A stretch of 64,000 nucleotides of DNA, taken from NCBI GenBank assembly GCA_902551985.1, contig CACDFI010000007.1, positions 24,880-88,879 of the forward strand, written 5' to 3'. The stretch comes from an uncultured Pelagibacteraceae bacterium. Its GTDB lineage: Bacteria > Pseudomonadota > Alphaproteobacteria > Pelagibacterales > Pelagibacteraceae. Shown piece by piece: positions 9,359 to 19,515 of the stretch (positions are counted from its first letter, which is position 1; the number at the start of each line of letters is the position of its first letter). Made by a program: the position numbers and the translations under genes. A model generated the notes under the pieces. That model made no database searches, was not told where the DNA came from, and saw nothing but the letters and a program-made list of their open reading frames with translations.

Positions 9359-10433
9359 TTAGCTTAGTTAATCCTAATGAACAAATTAAAAAGATAAGAA
9401 TTTGCGGAAGCCAAACAGAAATTTCCACAGGTAAAGTTTCATTTTTACCAAATAAAATCGAAAAGTAATTAATGTAGTAAAATATAACTGACACCGTAAC
9501 ACCTATAACCACCATAAAGAATTTCGACTTAATAAAACTTAACTTAAACATCAATAATGCCCCAATAATTGCAGTAAGTGTGAGATAAAATGGTGTACTA
9601 TATATTTTATTTAAATGTAGTTTAACCTCAGTCGCAGAGTAACCAATAGATTTATAATTTTCTTGTAACTCAATTAATTGAAAAATATTTAATGAATTTA
9701 AATTTGAGTATAAATTAGAAATAATCTCACTATTAAAGGATGATTTGTACTGGTATGTTTCAAAATATTTTACCATTTTTTTGTCTGAATAAATCTTAAC
9801 ATTGTTTAAGATCCAATTCTTTTTATCAATATTAGCTGTTTTAGAAATTATTGTGTTAATTAATTTATAATCTTCATCTAACTCAATTATTTCTAAATTT
9901 TCTAGTTTGTTAATTTTATATTTTTTAGCATTTATAATATAAATTTTGCTACCATCTATACTTTTCTCCTTTATCCATAATCCGTCTTGGTTAACCACTG
10001 CCAAGTGATCTCCTGCATCTGAATATTTATACTTCATATTTAAATATAAACTTTTTAAATTTGCTGAGAATGAATAATAGGCAAGTATAATGATTATCCC
10101 AGTAGTAATTGAGACTATTGAAACAATTAAAGTAATTTTCATGTTATTTATACCGTTACTTCTCAATAACTCAATTTCCTCATTTTCGTAAAGATTGATA
10201 AAGAAAAACATTACTCCTAATAGGTAAATAAATGGAAGTATCTCAAAAATAACCGATGGAATATTAAGAATAGTTAAAATTATTGGGTAGTAAAGTTCAA
10301 CTTTTTTATCATCAAAATATTTTATCTCTTCAAAAATGTTTAAAAAAAAACTTAAAAAAATAAATACTACTAGGACAATCAAAATATTCTTTAAGTAAAG
10401 TTTCGTTAAATATTTTTCATATTGTTTAAACAT
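9348..10433 (-). CDS. lptG: LPS export ABC transporter permease LptG
   Basis: A 361-residue YjgP/YjgQ-family membrane protein. It has N-terminal membrane helices (about 15-35 and 55-78) and a third near 100-125, a periplasmic beta-jellyroll domain (about 130-265), and three C-terminal helices. With LptF and the LptB ATPase it extracts LPS from the inner membrane. Its start overlaps the lptF stop by one base and its end overlaps lptD by 11 bases. Assignment as G rather than F rests on being second of the pair. Confidence 0.9.
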   Translation of the reverse strand: MFKQYEKYLTKLYLKNILIVLVVFIFLSFFLNIFEEIKYFDDKKVELYYPIILTILNIPSVIFEILPFIYLLGVMFFFINLYENEEIELLRSNGINNMKITLIVSIVSITTGIIIILAYYSFSANLKSLYLNMKYKYSDAGDHLAVVNQDGLWIKEKSIDGSKIYIINAKKYKINKLENLEIIELDEDYKLINTIISKTANIDKKNWILNNVKIYSDKKMVKYFETYQYKSSFNSEIISNLYSNLNSLNIFQLIELQENYKSIGYSATEVKLHLNKIYSTPFYLTLTAIIGALLMFKLSFIKSKFFMVVIGVTVSVIFYYINYFSILFGKNETLPVEISVWLPQILIFLICSLGLTKLNEN

Positions 10434-11581
10434 TATAGATAACCTAATTTAAATTTTGTAAAAATTAATAATATAATATAATAAATAAAAATTAAACTTA
10501 TCGGCAAAGATAATATTAGGTATAAAATATTAATTGAATTTAAAAAAAATTTTAATGCTAACTGAGATAATATAATTACTGAGATACCTACAAGGAATAT
10601 ATTTAATTTATGAAATTTTGATAAATATTTTGACTTAGGTTCTATCACTAAACTTGCAGCTATTAATGAGATTATAAGAGTATAGAAAGGTAGAATAAGT
10701 CTTTTATATAATTCTTCACTTATTGATTTAACCTTTCTAGTATGACAAGCGTCATTTTCTGGTTTGTTTATAATTCTTTCTCCATTTAGTTTATTCGTTA
10801 TTAAAAAGTCTTTAATGCAAATTAATAATTTAAATGAGTCTAATTCCTGAACTTTAGAGTGCGTGGTTGTTTTAGTAGAAAAATCTGATAAATCATAATC
10901 TGTTTCAGAAAAATTTAAAGTATAAGTATTTTTTTCACTAATATTTGTAATCCCTCCATTATTAAGTCTTAAAATATAGTTTTTATTTTTTTTTATGATC
11001 CTTCCACTTTCAGAAACAATAATTTTTGATTTACCAGACTCTAATTTTTCATTTATATAAATTTTATTTAGCGTTCCATCTTTTTTGTATTCTTCTACGA
11101 ATATAGTAAGATTTTTAACAACATTTATAAATTTTTTTTCTGAGATTAATTTTGGTAAAAAATCAATATTGGATTCTTTTATAAATAATCTTGCTAGATT
11201 TTGAGATTTTGGAACAACAAATAAATTTAAAATTAATTGTAATATTAAAAATAATAATGATAACTTTAATATGAAATTAATAAATCTAATCTTTGGTATA
11301 CCATTGTTCCAAAAAACTATTAATTCATTTGAACTTTTATATTTATTTATTATGTAAAAAATTGAAATGAAAAATACAAAAATTATGGTTTTGCTAAAAA
11401 TCTTAGGTAAATTAAGTGAAACAAAGTAAAAGTATATTCTTAAACTATGTCCATCATCTGAGATCAGCTCTAAAAAATTCACTGCCTGAATAATCCATAT
11501 TATGAAAGTAATACTAAACGACGCAATCAAAAAGAAATTGATAATATCTAGTGAAAATTTCCGAAAAATTAATTTATTCAT
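10433..11581 (-). CDS. lptF: LPS export ABC transporter permease LptF
   Basis: A 382-residue YjgP/YjgQ-family permease, partner of LptG. N-terminal helices span about 13-35, 55-75 and 100-125; a periplasmic domain runs to about residue 280; three C-terminal helices follow (LILPFYTLIISLIAASLVIE first). It is the first gene of the minus-strand lptF-lptG-lptD-surA-pdxA-rsmA run and faces pepA across a 54-base gap that must contain both promoters. Confidence 0.9.
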   Translation of the reverse strand: MNKLIFRKFSLDIINFFLIASFSITFIIWIIQAVNFLELISDDGHSLRIYFYFVSLNLPKIFSKTIIFVFFISIFYIINKYKSSNELIVFWNNGIPKIRFINFILKLSLLFLILQLILNLFVVPKSQNLARLFIKESNIDFLPKLISEKKFINVVKNLTIFVEEYKKDGTLNKIYINEKLESGKSKIIVSESGRIIKKNKNYILRLNNGGITNISEKNTYTLNFSETDYDLSDFSTKTTTHSKVQELDSFKLLICIKDFLITNKLNGERIINKPENDACHTRKVKSISEELYKRLILPFYTLIISLIAASLVIEPKSKYLSKFHKLNIFLVGISVIILSQLALKFFLNSINILYLILSLPISLIFIYYIILLIFTKFKLGYL

Positions 11582-11635
11582 TGAAATTTTTGTTTTAATA
11601 AATATACAACATTATCTAATTAAAATTTCAATAAA

Positions 11636-13072
11636 ATGAAACTAAAATTAAAATTTATATCTAAAATACCTAAACATGGTAAAGATAACGAGATAATTTT
11701 CCTTAAGCAAAAAAATATTATATCTAAATCTCTTAAACCTATTGGTAAATCGATATTTTCAAGCAAGCTATTCATCGAACAAAAATTTCTAAAAAAAGAT
11801 GTCAATAACAAAACTTATTTATTCGTAAATTGTTTAGACTCTAAACTTTCTTTAGATTTTGAGAAACTTGGTTCAAAATTGTTTATATTTTTAAAAGATA
11901 ATAAAATAGAGAATTCAATAATAAATAATAATAATAATTTGTTAACAAGCATTCAATTAGAAAGAATACTTCATGGCTTACAGCTTAAATCATATAATTT
12001 TAATATTTATAAAACAGAAAAACAAAAAGAGACAAACTTTAATATAAGTATATTTGATAACACTAAAAAAAATTCAAATTTGCTTAGAAAAAAATTAAAT
12101 GCTCTTTTGGAAGGAGTTTTTCTAACTAGAGACTTGGTATCAGAACCTGGAAATATTTTACACCCAGATGAATATGCAAATAGGATTGCTAAGTTAAGAA
12201 AACTTGGATTGAAAGTAACTATTTATGATAAAAAAAAATTAAAAAAATTAGGCTTTAATGCGTTACTTGGTGTGGGACAAGGCAGCATAAGAGGTTCATA
12301 TCTGGTAACTATAGAGTGGAATGGCAATAAAAAAAAATCAAAACCTTTAGCTTTCGTCGGTAAGGGTGTCTGTTTTGATACAGGAGGAATTTCTTTAAAG
12401 CCGGCAAAATTTATGGAAGATATGACTTACGATATGGCAGGTTCAGCAACAGTAGTTGGATTGATGAAAACTCTTGCTATACGAAAGTCAAAAATTAATG
12501 CTGTTGGAGTTGTTGGTCTAGTTGAAAACATGCCTGGTGGAAATGCACAAAGACCTGGAGACATTGTAAAGTCTTATAGTGGTCAAACTATTGAGGTACT
12601 AAATACTGATGCAGAGGGAAGACTTGTTTTAGCTGACGCACTTACATACACAGAAGAAAAATTTAAACCTAGTTTAATAATTGATTTAGCAACTTTAACT
12701 GGTGCAATAATTGTAGCTTTAGGATCTGAATATGCAGGTCTCTGGTCTAATAATGAAAAGCTAGCCAAAGGTTTATTAGATGCTGGAGAGAAGGTAGAAG
12801 AAAAATTATGGAGAATGCCTTTACATGAAAATTATAATAAATTAATGAATTCAAAAACTGCTGATATGCAAAATATAAACTATGTTGGTGGTGCTGGATC
12901 TACTACAGCTGCTCAATTTCTACAAAGATTTATCATTAATAAAACTCCATGGGCACATCTAGATATTGCTGGAATGGCATTTTCAAAATATGCTGGAGCA
13001 TTAAATTCAGGTGGGGCAACTGGATATGGAGTAAGATTGCTGAATAAATTTATAGAGGAGAATTATGAGTAA
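11636..13072 (+). CDS. pepA: Leucyl (cytosol) aminopeptidase, M17 family
   Basis: A 478-residue two-domain metallopeptidase that removes N-terminal residues from peptides. The variable N-terminal domain is residues 1-150. The catalytic domain shows the metal and active-site set in CFDTGGISLKPA (247-258), TYDMAGSAT (264-272) and the family signature NTDAEGRLVLAD (323-334). The end overlaps the ndk start by 8 bases. It starts divergently from lptF. Confidence 0.95.
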   Translation: MKLKLKFISKIPKHGKDNEIIFLKQKNIISKSLKPIGKSIFSSKLFIEQKFLKKDVNNKTYLFVNCLDSKLSLDFEKLGSKLFIFLKDNKIENSIINNNNNLLTSIQLERILHGLQLKSYNFNIYKTEKQKETNFNISIFDNTKKNSNLLRKKLNALLEGVFLTRDLVSEPGNILHPDEYANRIAKLRKLGLKVTIYDKKKLKKLGFNALLGVGQGSIRGSYLVTIEWNGNKKKSKPLAFVGKGVCFDTGGISLKPAKFMEDMTYDMAGSATVVGLMKTLAIRKSKINAVGVVGLVENMPGGNAQRPGDIVKSYSGQTIEVLNTDAEGRLVLADALTYTEEKFKPSLIIDLATLTGAIIVALGSEYAGLWSNNEKLAKGLLDAGEKVEEKLWRMPLHENYNKLMNSKTADMQNINYVGGAGSTTAAQFLQRFIINKTPWAHLDIAGMAFSKYAGALNSGGATGYGVRLLNKFIEENYE

Positions 13073-13475
13073 TATTGAACAAACATTATCAATTATTAAA
13101 CCTGATGCAGTGGAAAGAAATCTACAAGATAATATAAAAAATGAATTTAAAGTTAATGGATTTGAAATATTAAATGAAAAAAAAATTCATATCACAAAGG
13201 ACGAGGCTGAAAAATTCTATAAAGTTCACGAGTCTAAGCCGTTTTATAATGACTTATGCGCTTATTTATCATCAGGACCAATTGTTGTAATGAAACTACA
13301 AAAAGACAATGCAGTTAAAGAAAATAGAAAGTTAATGGGGGCTACAAATCCAAAGGAAGCAGATGAGGGTACTTTAAGAAGGAAATATGGTATTTCTATT
13401 GACAAAAATTCAGTACATGGATCTGATAGTCTGGAGAATGCAAAAATTGAATTAGATTTCTTTTTTAAAGATTAG
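13065..13475 (+). CDS. ndk: Nucleoside diphosphate kinase
   Basis: A 136-residue protein that balances NTP pools by phosphate transfer through a His intermediate. It starts EQTLSIIKPDAVERN, has GATNPKEADEGTLRRKYG, and carries the catalytic His118 in NSVHGSDS. Length is normal. It is coupled to pepA by overlap and convergent with purN, sharing the last 11 bases. Confidence 0.97.
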   Translation: MSNIEQTLSIIKPDAVERNLQDNIKNEFKVNGFEILNEKKIHITKDEAEKFYKVHESKPFYNDLCAYLSSGPIVVMKLQKDNAVKENRKLMGATNPKEADEGTLRRKYGISIDKNSVHGSDSLENAKIELDFFFKD

Positions 13476-14043
13476 ATAAAAACTTGATAATAGCTTTGGG
13501 ATAAATTTCATGTTCAATTTTGAGAACTTTCTTCTCTAAACTTTTTACATCGTCTTTTTTTGAAATCCTTACTTTTTTTTGTAATATAATTTTACCTGAA
13601 TCTAGTTTTTCATTGACCTTGTGAATTGTTGCACCAGTAAATTTATCTTTATTTTTAATAGCTCTCAAATGTGTATTGAGTCCTTTATATTTAGGCAAAA
13701 GTGAGGGATGAACATTTAATATTGGCTTAGAAAAATTTTTAATAAAATTACCTGAAAGTATTTTCATAAAACCTGCTAAACAAAGAAGATCTAAATCATA
13801 TTTTTTTAGTATTTTAAGTGACTCTTTCTCAAAATAAGAATTATTTATATATTTAATTCCATAGTTCTTTATTTTAGACTTTGTTGCATATTTCAAACCA
13901 ACGGCTTCAGGATTATTTGAAATAACTAATGAAATTTTGAATAAACTATTTTTTTGTTTAGAATTTCTAATTAATGATTTTAAATTGCTGCCTCTGCCAC
14001 TTATAAATATTGCAATATTTTTTCTACCAGGATAATTTTCCAC
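13465..14043 (-). CDS. purN: Phosphoribosylglycinamide formyltransferase PurN
   Basis: A 192-residue enzyme transferring formyl from 10-formyl-THF to GAR in purine synthesis. It has IFISGRGSNLKSLI (12-25), GFMKILSG (91-98) and the active-site set Asn110, His112 and Asp148 in LNVHPSLLPKYKG and LDSGKII. The start is GTG at 14043, inside the last 20 bases of purM, so the two are translationally coupled. Confidence 0.95.
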   Translation of the reverse strand: MENYPGRKNIAIFISGRGSNLKSLIRNSKQKNSLFKISLVISNNPEAVGLKYATKSKIKNYGIKYINNSYFEKESLKILKKYDLDLLCLAGFMKILSGNFIKNFSKPILNVHPSLLPKYKGLNTHLRAIKNKDKFTGATIHKVNEKLDSGKIILQKKVRISKKDDVKSLEKKVLKIEHEIYPKAIIKFLSNL

Positions 14044-15046
14044 TAATTTTAATTTTTTTTGAATTTTTAGTTATTTTTCCTATTACGTAGGGTTTAAATT
14101 TTTTTTCAAAATACTTACAGACTGAGTTTAATTTATCAGGTTTTATAATTAAACAAAAGCCTACACCACAATTAAAAGTTTTCAGCATTTCTTTCTCACT
14201 TATTCCCATTTTATGTAACCATTTAAATATTCTCAATACTTTAATATTATTTAGATTTATCTCAGCACACAAATTTTTTGGAATTACTCTTTTGATATTA
14301 TCTTCTAAACCTCCACCAGTAATATTTGCACAACCATTAATTAAATTTTTATCATTAATATTTAAAATTTCTTTTACATAAATTTTTGTAGGTTTAATCA
14401 ACTCTTTTTTAAGAAATTTATTTGATTTAAAATTTATTTTCTTTCTTTTCAATAAATATCTTACTAAGGAAAAACCGTTTGAGTGAATCCCATTTGAGGG
14501 AATCGCTAATATTAGATCTTTATTTTTAATTTTATTATTTAGTATTTTTTTCTTCTCAACAAGACCTACAGCAAAGCCTGCAATGTCAAACTTGTTTGAT
14601 GTATATGTGCCTGGCATTTCAGCAGTTTCACCTCCAACTAATTTACAATTAGAAATGTTACATCCTTTTATAATTCCTCGAATAATATTTTTTAATTTAT
14701 TAAATTTTATTTTGCTTATGGATATATAGTCCAAGAATAAATATGGTTTTGCTCCTTGAACAACTAAATCATTTACGCACATCGCCACTAGGTCAATTCC
14801 AATTGTGTCAAACTTATTAAGATCATTAGCAATTTCAATTTTTGTTCCCACACCATCAGTACTGGTTACTAAATGTGGTTCCTTAAGTTTTTTTGGAATT
14901 GGCGAGATTGCTCCAAAACCACCGATATTCTTAAAATCACCATTTTTATTTGATTTTTTAGATATTGACCCTATGAACTTAACAAAACTATCCGCTTTTG
15001 AAATATTAACTCCGCTTTTACTGTATGTTAACTTACTTGATGTCAT
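14024..15046 (-). CDS. purM: Phosphoribosylformylglycinamidine cyclo-ligase PurM
   Basis: A 340-residue ATP-dependent AIR synthetase of purine synthesis. It shows GGFGA (42-46), STDGVGTKIEIAND (62-75), the VGGETAEMPGTY motif and CANITGGGLEDNIKRVIP, all typical of PurM. It is followed by purN, the usual pair. The start faces the DUF2066 gene with almost no gap, so its promoter must lie within that gene's 5' end. Confidence 0.96.
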   Translation of the reverse strand: MTSSKLTYSKSGVNISKADSFVKFIGSISKKSNKNGDFKNIGGFGAISPIPKKLKEPHLVTSTDGVGTKIEIANDLNKFDTIGIDLVAMCVNDLVVQGAKPYLFLDYISISKIKFNKLKNIIRGIIKGCNISNCKLVGGETAEMPGTYTSNKFDIAGFAVGLVEKKKILNNKIKNKDLILAIPSNGIHSNGFSLVRYLLKRKKINFKSNKFLKKELIKPTKIYVKEILNINDKNLINGCANITGGGLEDNIKRVIPKNLCAEINLNNIKVLRIFKWLHKMGISEKEMLKTFNCGVGFCLIIKPDKLNSVCKYFEKKFKPYVIGKITKNSKKIKISGKLSW

Positions 15047-15057
15047 ATAAAAAGATT

Positions 15058-16134
15058 ATGTTTTTTTTTAAAAAAAAAATACTTGTTTGTTTATATATAT
15101 TTTTTTTATTTTTAACCTTTAATTTCTTAGAGTTTTCCACAAATAAAGCTACGGCAAAAACATTTGTTGTTTCAGAAATTGAAATTGAAGAAAAATATAA
15201 TCTTAATTTTAATAAGTTAAAGGTTATTGATAAAAGCTTTAAAGAGGCATTTAAAGATCTCTCTCAAATGATACTTGAGGAAAAAGATCAAAGTATAATT
15301 ATAGATACATCAATAGATGATATTAAAAATTTAATAGATAATTTTTCAATTTTAGATGAAAAATTTATTAACAAAAAATACAAGAGTATAATGGAAGTTG
15401 AATTTAATAGGAAAAAATTAATCAAGTTCTTAAATTCAAAAAATATCTCTCTCTCATTTCCAAAAAAAATAAACGTTTTTTTTCTACCTGTGCTGGTTGA
15501 TCTAGATAATAATAGTTTTAGTTATTTGACTGATAATATTTTTGTAAAAAATTGGGATTTAATTAATAAAAATCATTTTCAAATAAACTATTTTGTACCA
15601 AATGAAGATGTTGAAGATTACGAAATAATTAAAAATAATATTAAAAATATAGAAAATTTAAATTTTAACAAAATATTAAAAAAATATAATTTTAAAAATC
15701 ATATCATACTGATTATTTTTAAAGAGAAAAATTATATTAGATTTTATTCAAAAATTTATTTTGATGATAAATTTTCAATTCAAAATAAAAAATTTATTAA
15801 CAAAAATTTGAAAGATAGGTCAGATTTAGATTTAATGATTCTAAGTATTAAAAATATGTATGAAGACAATTGGAAATCTCTTAATAAAATGAATCCATCT
15901 ACATCTGTACCTATCCGACTAACAGTAAAGTCTGAAGATATAAAAAAATCTTTAAAATTGGAAAATGCTTTGGTTAATTTAGATTTTGTTAACAATTATA
16001 GAATTGAGAAATTTGATAGTAGTGAGATTATATATAAGGTTTTTTATAGCAGTAACCCAAAAAGATTTATAAAAGATATTCTATCTTATGATATTACTGT
16101 AGATACAAACTCATCTAGTTGGAAAATAAAATGA
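15058..16134 (+). CDS. Secreted or membrane-anchored DUF2066 protein
   Basis: About 358 residues from ATG 15058; an in-frame ATG at 15040 is also possible but would overlap the purM start. A Lys-rich N-terminus and a hydrophobic stretch (LVCLYIFFLFLTF) look like a signal peptide. The rest resembles the DUF2066 family often placed between purM and hdaA in alphaproteobacteria; its function is not known. The family call rests mainly on context and length. The end overlaps the hdaA start as ATGA. Confidence 0.65.
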   Translation: MFFFKKKILVCLYIFFLFLTFNFLEFSTNKATAKTFVVSEIEIEEKYNLNFNKLKVIDKSFKEAFKDLSQMILEEKDQSIIIDTSIDDIKNLIDNFSILDEKFINKKYKSIMEVEFNRKKLIKFLNSKNISLSFPKKINVFFLPVLVDLDNNSFSYLTDNIFVKNWDLINKNHFQINYFVPNEDVEDYEIIKNNIKNIENLNFNKILKKYNFKNHIILIIFKEKNYIRFYSKIYFDDKFSIQNKKFINKNLKDRSDLDLMILSIKNMYEDNWKSLNKMNPSTSVPIRLTVKSEDIKKSLKLENALVNLDFVNNYRIEKFDSSEIIYKVFYSSNPKRFIKDILSYDITVDTNSSSWKIK

Positions 16135-16787
16135 GTGAATTAAACCAATTACTGTTAGAGTTAGACCATAAAATAACTTTTAATGAACACGATTTTTATT
16201 TGTCGAAAAGTAATTCAAATGCGTTTAATCTAATTAATAGATGGCCTAATTGGGATAAAAAAATATTAAATTTATCAGGTGAAAAATTTTCTGGGAAAAG
16301 TCATTTAGCAAATATTTTTAAATTAAAATCTAAGGCTTTTTATATTAATGGAAAAAATATAAATAATTCGATTTTTAAAAGCATTAAATTGTTCGAAAGC
16401 ATAATTATTGATGATTTTGAGGAGTGCAAAGAGGAGGAAATACTTTATTCAATTTTCAATCTAATAGATCAGGATAATAAATATATGCTGATAAATTCTG
16501 TGAGACCAATAAATAAAATTAAATTCAATTTACCTGATCTATCCTCAAGGTCAAAAAATTGTATTTATGTACAAATTGAAAATCCAGACGATGAATTACT
16601 TTTTGCCATTATATTAAAGAATTTTTCTGATAGACAGATTAAAATTGAAAAGAAAATTATAAATTTTATCATAAGCAGAATAGATAGATCTTATAGAAAA
16701 ATTGATGAATTTATATATAAGATTGACGAGTTAAGTTTAAAAAAAAAAAAACCAATTAATTTAAAAACAATAAAAGAGATTTTATAA
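16131..16787 (+). CDS. hdaA: DnaA-related regulator HdaA (DnaA inactivator)
   Basis: A 218-residue single-domain relative of DnaA. It has the Walker A segment SGEKFSGKSHLANIF (49-63), Walker B IIIDDFEE (91-98), sensor-like RSKNCIYVQIENPDDE, and no DNA-binding domain IV. Such proteins stimulate hydrolysis of DnaA-bound ATP after initiation. The first Gly of the P-loop pattern is loose (SGEKFSGKS rather than GPxGSGKT). The start is ATG 16131; an ATG at 16119 would add four residues. It lies between the DUF2066 gene and aspS. Confidence 0.85.
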   Translation: MSELNQLLLELDHKITFNEHDFYLSKSNSNAFNLINRWPNWDKKILNLSGEKFSGKSHLANIFKLKSKAFYINGKNINNSIFKSIKLFESIIIDDFEECKEEEILYSIFNLIDQDNKYMLINSVRPINKIKFNLPDLSSRSKNCIYVQIENPDDELLFAIILKNFSDRQIKIEKKIINFIISRIDRSYRKIDEFIYKIDELSLKKKKPINLKTIKEIL

Positions 16788-16788
16788 A

Positions 16789-18573
16789 TTGAGTAAATAT
16801 AGAACGCATACTTGTGGAGAATTAAATAAATCTCATCAAAAAAAAGAAGTTTCTTTATCTGGTTGGATAAATAAAAAAAGAGATCATGGAAACCTCTTAT
16901 TTATAGATATAAGAGATAACTATGGAATTACTCAATGTGTTATTGATAAAAGTAACCAAATTTTTAAGAAAATTGAAAAACTTTCTTTAGAAACAGTAAT
17001 TAAAGTTACAGGAATAGTTATTGAAAGATCAGATGAAACGATAAATAAAAATATTTCTACTGGAGAAATAGAAGTTAAAATTGATAATATAGATATTTTA
17101 GGTGAAACAAAAGAACTGCCATTGCCAGTTTTTTCTGATCAAGAATATGCTGAAGAAATAAGACTTAAATACAGATTTCTAGATTTAAGAAGAAAAAAAA
17201 TACATCAAAATATTATTTTAAGATCAAAAGTAATTTCTTTTATAAGAAATGAAATGCAAAAACTTGGTTTTTTAGAATTTCAAACTCCTATATTAACTTC
17301 GTCAAGTCCAGAAGGTGCAAGAGACTTTCTTGTCCCTAGTAGATTAAATCCTGGCAAATTTTATGCTTTACCACAAGCACCACAACAATTTAAGCAACTC
17401 ATCATGGTATCTGGGTTTGACAAATATTTCCAAATAGCGCCATGTTTTAGAGACGAGGACGCAAGAGCAGACAGAAGTCCTGGAGAATTTTATCAATTAG
17501 ATGTCGAAATGTCTTTCGTTGAACAAGAAGATGTTTTTGAAGTAATTGAAACTTTATTTTTAAAATTATTTAAATCTTTCAGTAATAAGAAAATCCTTCA
17601 TGAAAAATTTCCTAAAATTACATATGAAGATGCAATGCTTAAATATGGATCAGATAAACCTGATTTAAGAAATCCATTAGAAATTTCAGATTTAACAAAC
17701 ATTTTTGAGAGGGAAGATGTAAAATTTGAAATATTTAAGAAACTGGTAAAAAATGGTTCAATAGTTAGAGCATTAGTCACAAAAAACACAAAAGATAAGC
17801 CAAGAAGTTTTTTTGATGGTATTGATAAATGGTCAAAAGATCAAGGTTCGTCAGGTCTTGCATATTTTACATTAGAAAAAGAGGATAAAATTATCGCGAA
17901 AGGGCCGATTGGAAAATTTTTTTCAGAGAATGCATTATTAGAAATTATGAAATTAACAAATGCGAATATAGGTGATACAGTATTTCTTTCTTGCGGTAAG
18001 AAAGATGATGTAGAAAAAATACTAAGTGTAGCAAGAAATAAAATAGCAGAGGATTTAGATTTAATTGATAATGAAACATTTTCGTTTTGTTGGATTGTTG
18101 ATTATCCAATGTATGAGATTGACGAAATAACAAAAAAAATCAAATTTAGTCATAATCCGTTTTCAATGCCTCAAGGTGATATAAACAAATTAGATTTATC
18201 TAACCCTTTAAATCTTAAGGCATATCAATATGACATTGTATGTAATGGAATAGAGTTATCATCAGGTGCTATTAGAAATCATATTCCTGAATTAATGTAT
18301 AAACTATTTGAAGTTGCTGGTTATTCAAAAAATGTCGTAAATAATAAATTTAGTGGAATGATAAATGCCTTAAGTTATGGAGCACCACCTCATGGAGGAA
18401 TAGCTCCAGGAATTGATAGAATCGTTATGCTTTTGGCAAATGAAAAAAACATAAGAGAAGTTACTATGTTCCCAATGAACCAAAATGCACAAGATCTGAT
18501 GATGAATGCTCCATCTGAAGTTTCTGATGATCAACTAAAAGAGTTAAATTTAAATGTTAAAAAGAAAATTTAA
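16789..18573 (+). CDS. aspS: Aspartyl-tRNA synthetase
   Basis: A 594-residue bacterial-type class II synthetase. An N-terminal OB-fold (about 1-110, with VSLSGWINKKRDHGNLLFID) binds the anticodon. Motif 2 is seen in FRDEDARADRSPGEFYQLD, a GAD insertion follows (about 290-420), and motif 3 is in GIAPGIDRIVMLL. The start codon is TTG at 16789, one base after the hdaA stop. The stop abuts, with no gap, the stop of the next, convergent gene (TAATTA). Confidence 0.96.
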   Translation: MSKYRTHTCGELNKSHQKKEVSLSGWINKKRDHGNLLFIDIRDNYGITQCVIDKSNQIFKKIEKLSLETVIKVTGIVIERSDETINKNISTGEIEVKIDNIDILGETKELPLPVFSDQEYAEEIRLKYRFLDLRRKKIHQNIILRSKVISFIRNEMQKLGFLEFQTPILTSSSPEGARDFLVPSRLNPGKFYALPQAPQQFKQLIMVSGFDKYFQIAPCFRDEDARADRSPGEFYQLDVEMSFVEQEDVFEVIETLFLKLFKSFSNKKILHEKFPKITYEDAMLKYGSDKPDLRNPLEISDLTNIFEREDVKFEIFKKLVKNGSIVRALVTKNTKDKPRSFFDGIDKWSKDQGSSGLAYFTLEKEDKIIAKGPIGKFFSENALLEIMKLTNANIGDTVFLSCGKKDDVEKILSVARNKIAEDLDLIDNETFSFCWIVDYPMYEIDEITKKIKFSHNPFSMPQGDINKLDLSNPLNLKAYQYDIVCNGIELSSGAIRNHIPELMYKLFEVAGYSKNVVNNKFSGMINALSYGAPPHGGIAPGIDRIVMLLANEKNIREVTMFPMNQNAQDLMMNAPSEVSDDQLKELNLNVKKKI

Positions 18574-19398
18574 TTATTTCTTTCCTTTAAGATTTATTTT
18601 TATATCTGAAAGATCTACTAATTTCTTTTTGTAATTACTTCTAACAAAACCTTTACTTGTAATGTCTTTTACTAATTTTAAGAATTGAGTTTTGTCCTCA
18701 CTATTTTCATCTGTTACAGCGTCTTCCAAGTTTTCAGATCCTCCTATAGAAGGAGTATGGGCAAGATCTTCTCTGTTCAGATATGATATTGCTAATTCTC
18801 GGAATATATAGTCAAGAATTGATGTTGCACTTAATATTCTATCATTTCCAAACACTTTTCCTGATGGTTCAAATTTTGTATCAACAAAAGCATTTACAAA
18901 TTCATCCAATGGAACTCCATATTGCAACCCAAGTGACACAGCTATAGCAAAGTTGTTCATTGTTGCTTTTACTAGCTCACCTTCTTTACTTGTATCAATA
19001 AATATTTCTCCTATTTTACCATCTTCATACTCACCAGTATGTAGGTATACTTTATGATCTCCAATCGATGCCTTTTGGATATATCCTTTTCTTCTGTCTG
19101 GCATACTAAATCTTCTGCCATTAGTATCTTTGATATTTTTAGTTAATATTTCTTGGTTAATCTTAAGGTTATTCTTTTTCTCAGGCTGAGGAAGTTCTTT
19201 TTCAACAACATTTATGTTGTTTTTTTCAATCTTTTCTAAATTTTTAGTTTTTCTGTTATCTAGTTTAACATCTAATATTTCAAATTTTCCGTCGTCTCTT
19301 TTCTCTATATTTTGTAAATTTTTATCATCTATATCGTCTAGATAATGACTTACTTTAAAACTACATGTGTAGTATGTTTCTACTAGATATTTTGCCAT
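18574..19398 (-). CDS. Stand-alone TSCPD domain related to the tail of B12-dependent ribonucleotide reductase (NrdJ)
   Basis: A 274-residue protein. Residues about 100-215 ([73 protein letters not shown]) match the TSCPD domain at the C-terminal end of class II reductases (NrdJ/NrdJb). The catalytic barrel with its active-site Cys pair is absent, as is the zinc/redox Cys tail. Residues 1-100 are a charged linker preceded by [20 protein letters not shown]. Neighbours are aspS and NDUFA12, with no reductase gene nearby. It may be an accessory or regulatory factor; its role is unknown. Confidence 0.75.
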   Translation of the reverse strand: MAKYLVETYYTCSFKVSHYLDDIDDKNLQNIEKRDDGKFEILDVKLDNRKTKNLEKIEKNNINVVEKELPQPEKKNNLKINQEILTKNIKDTNGRRFSMPDRRKGYIQKASIGDHKVYLHTGEYEDGKIGEIFIDTSKEGELVKATMNNFAIAVSLGLQYGVPLDEFVNAFVDTKFEPSGKVFGNDRILSATSILDYIFRELAISYLNREDLAHTPSIGGSENLEDAVTDENSEDKTQFLKLVKDITSKGFVRSNYKKKLVDLSDIKINLKGKK

Positions 19399-19515
19399 TT
19401 AATTTCCATATTTATTTATAAAATTGAATCTTAAAGATATAGTGTATATAGAAATTTAAAATTTTAGTCTAATTTAATTTTTTACAATTTTAAATTGAAA
19501 ATAAAATAAACTTTT

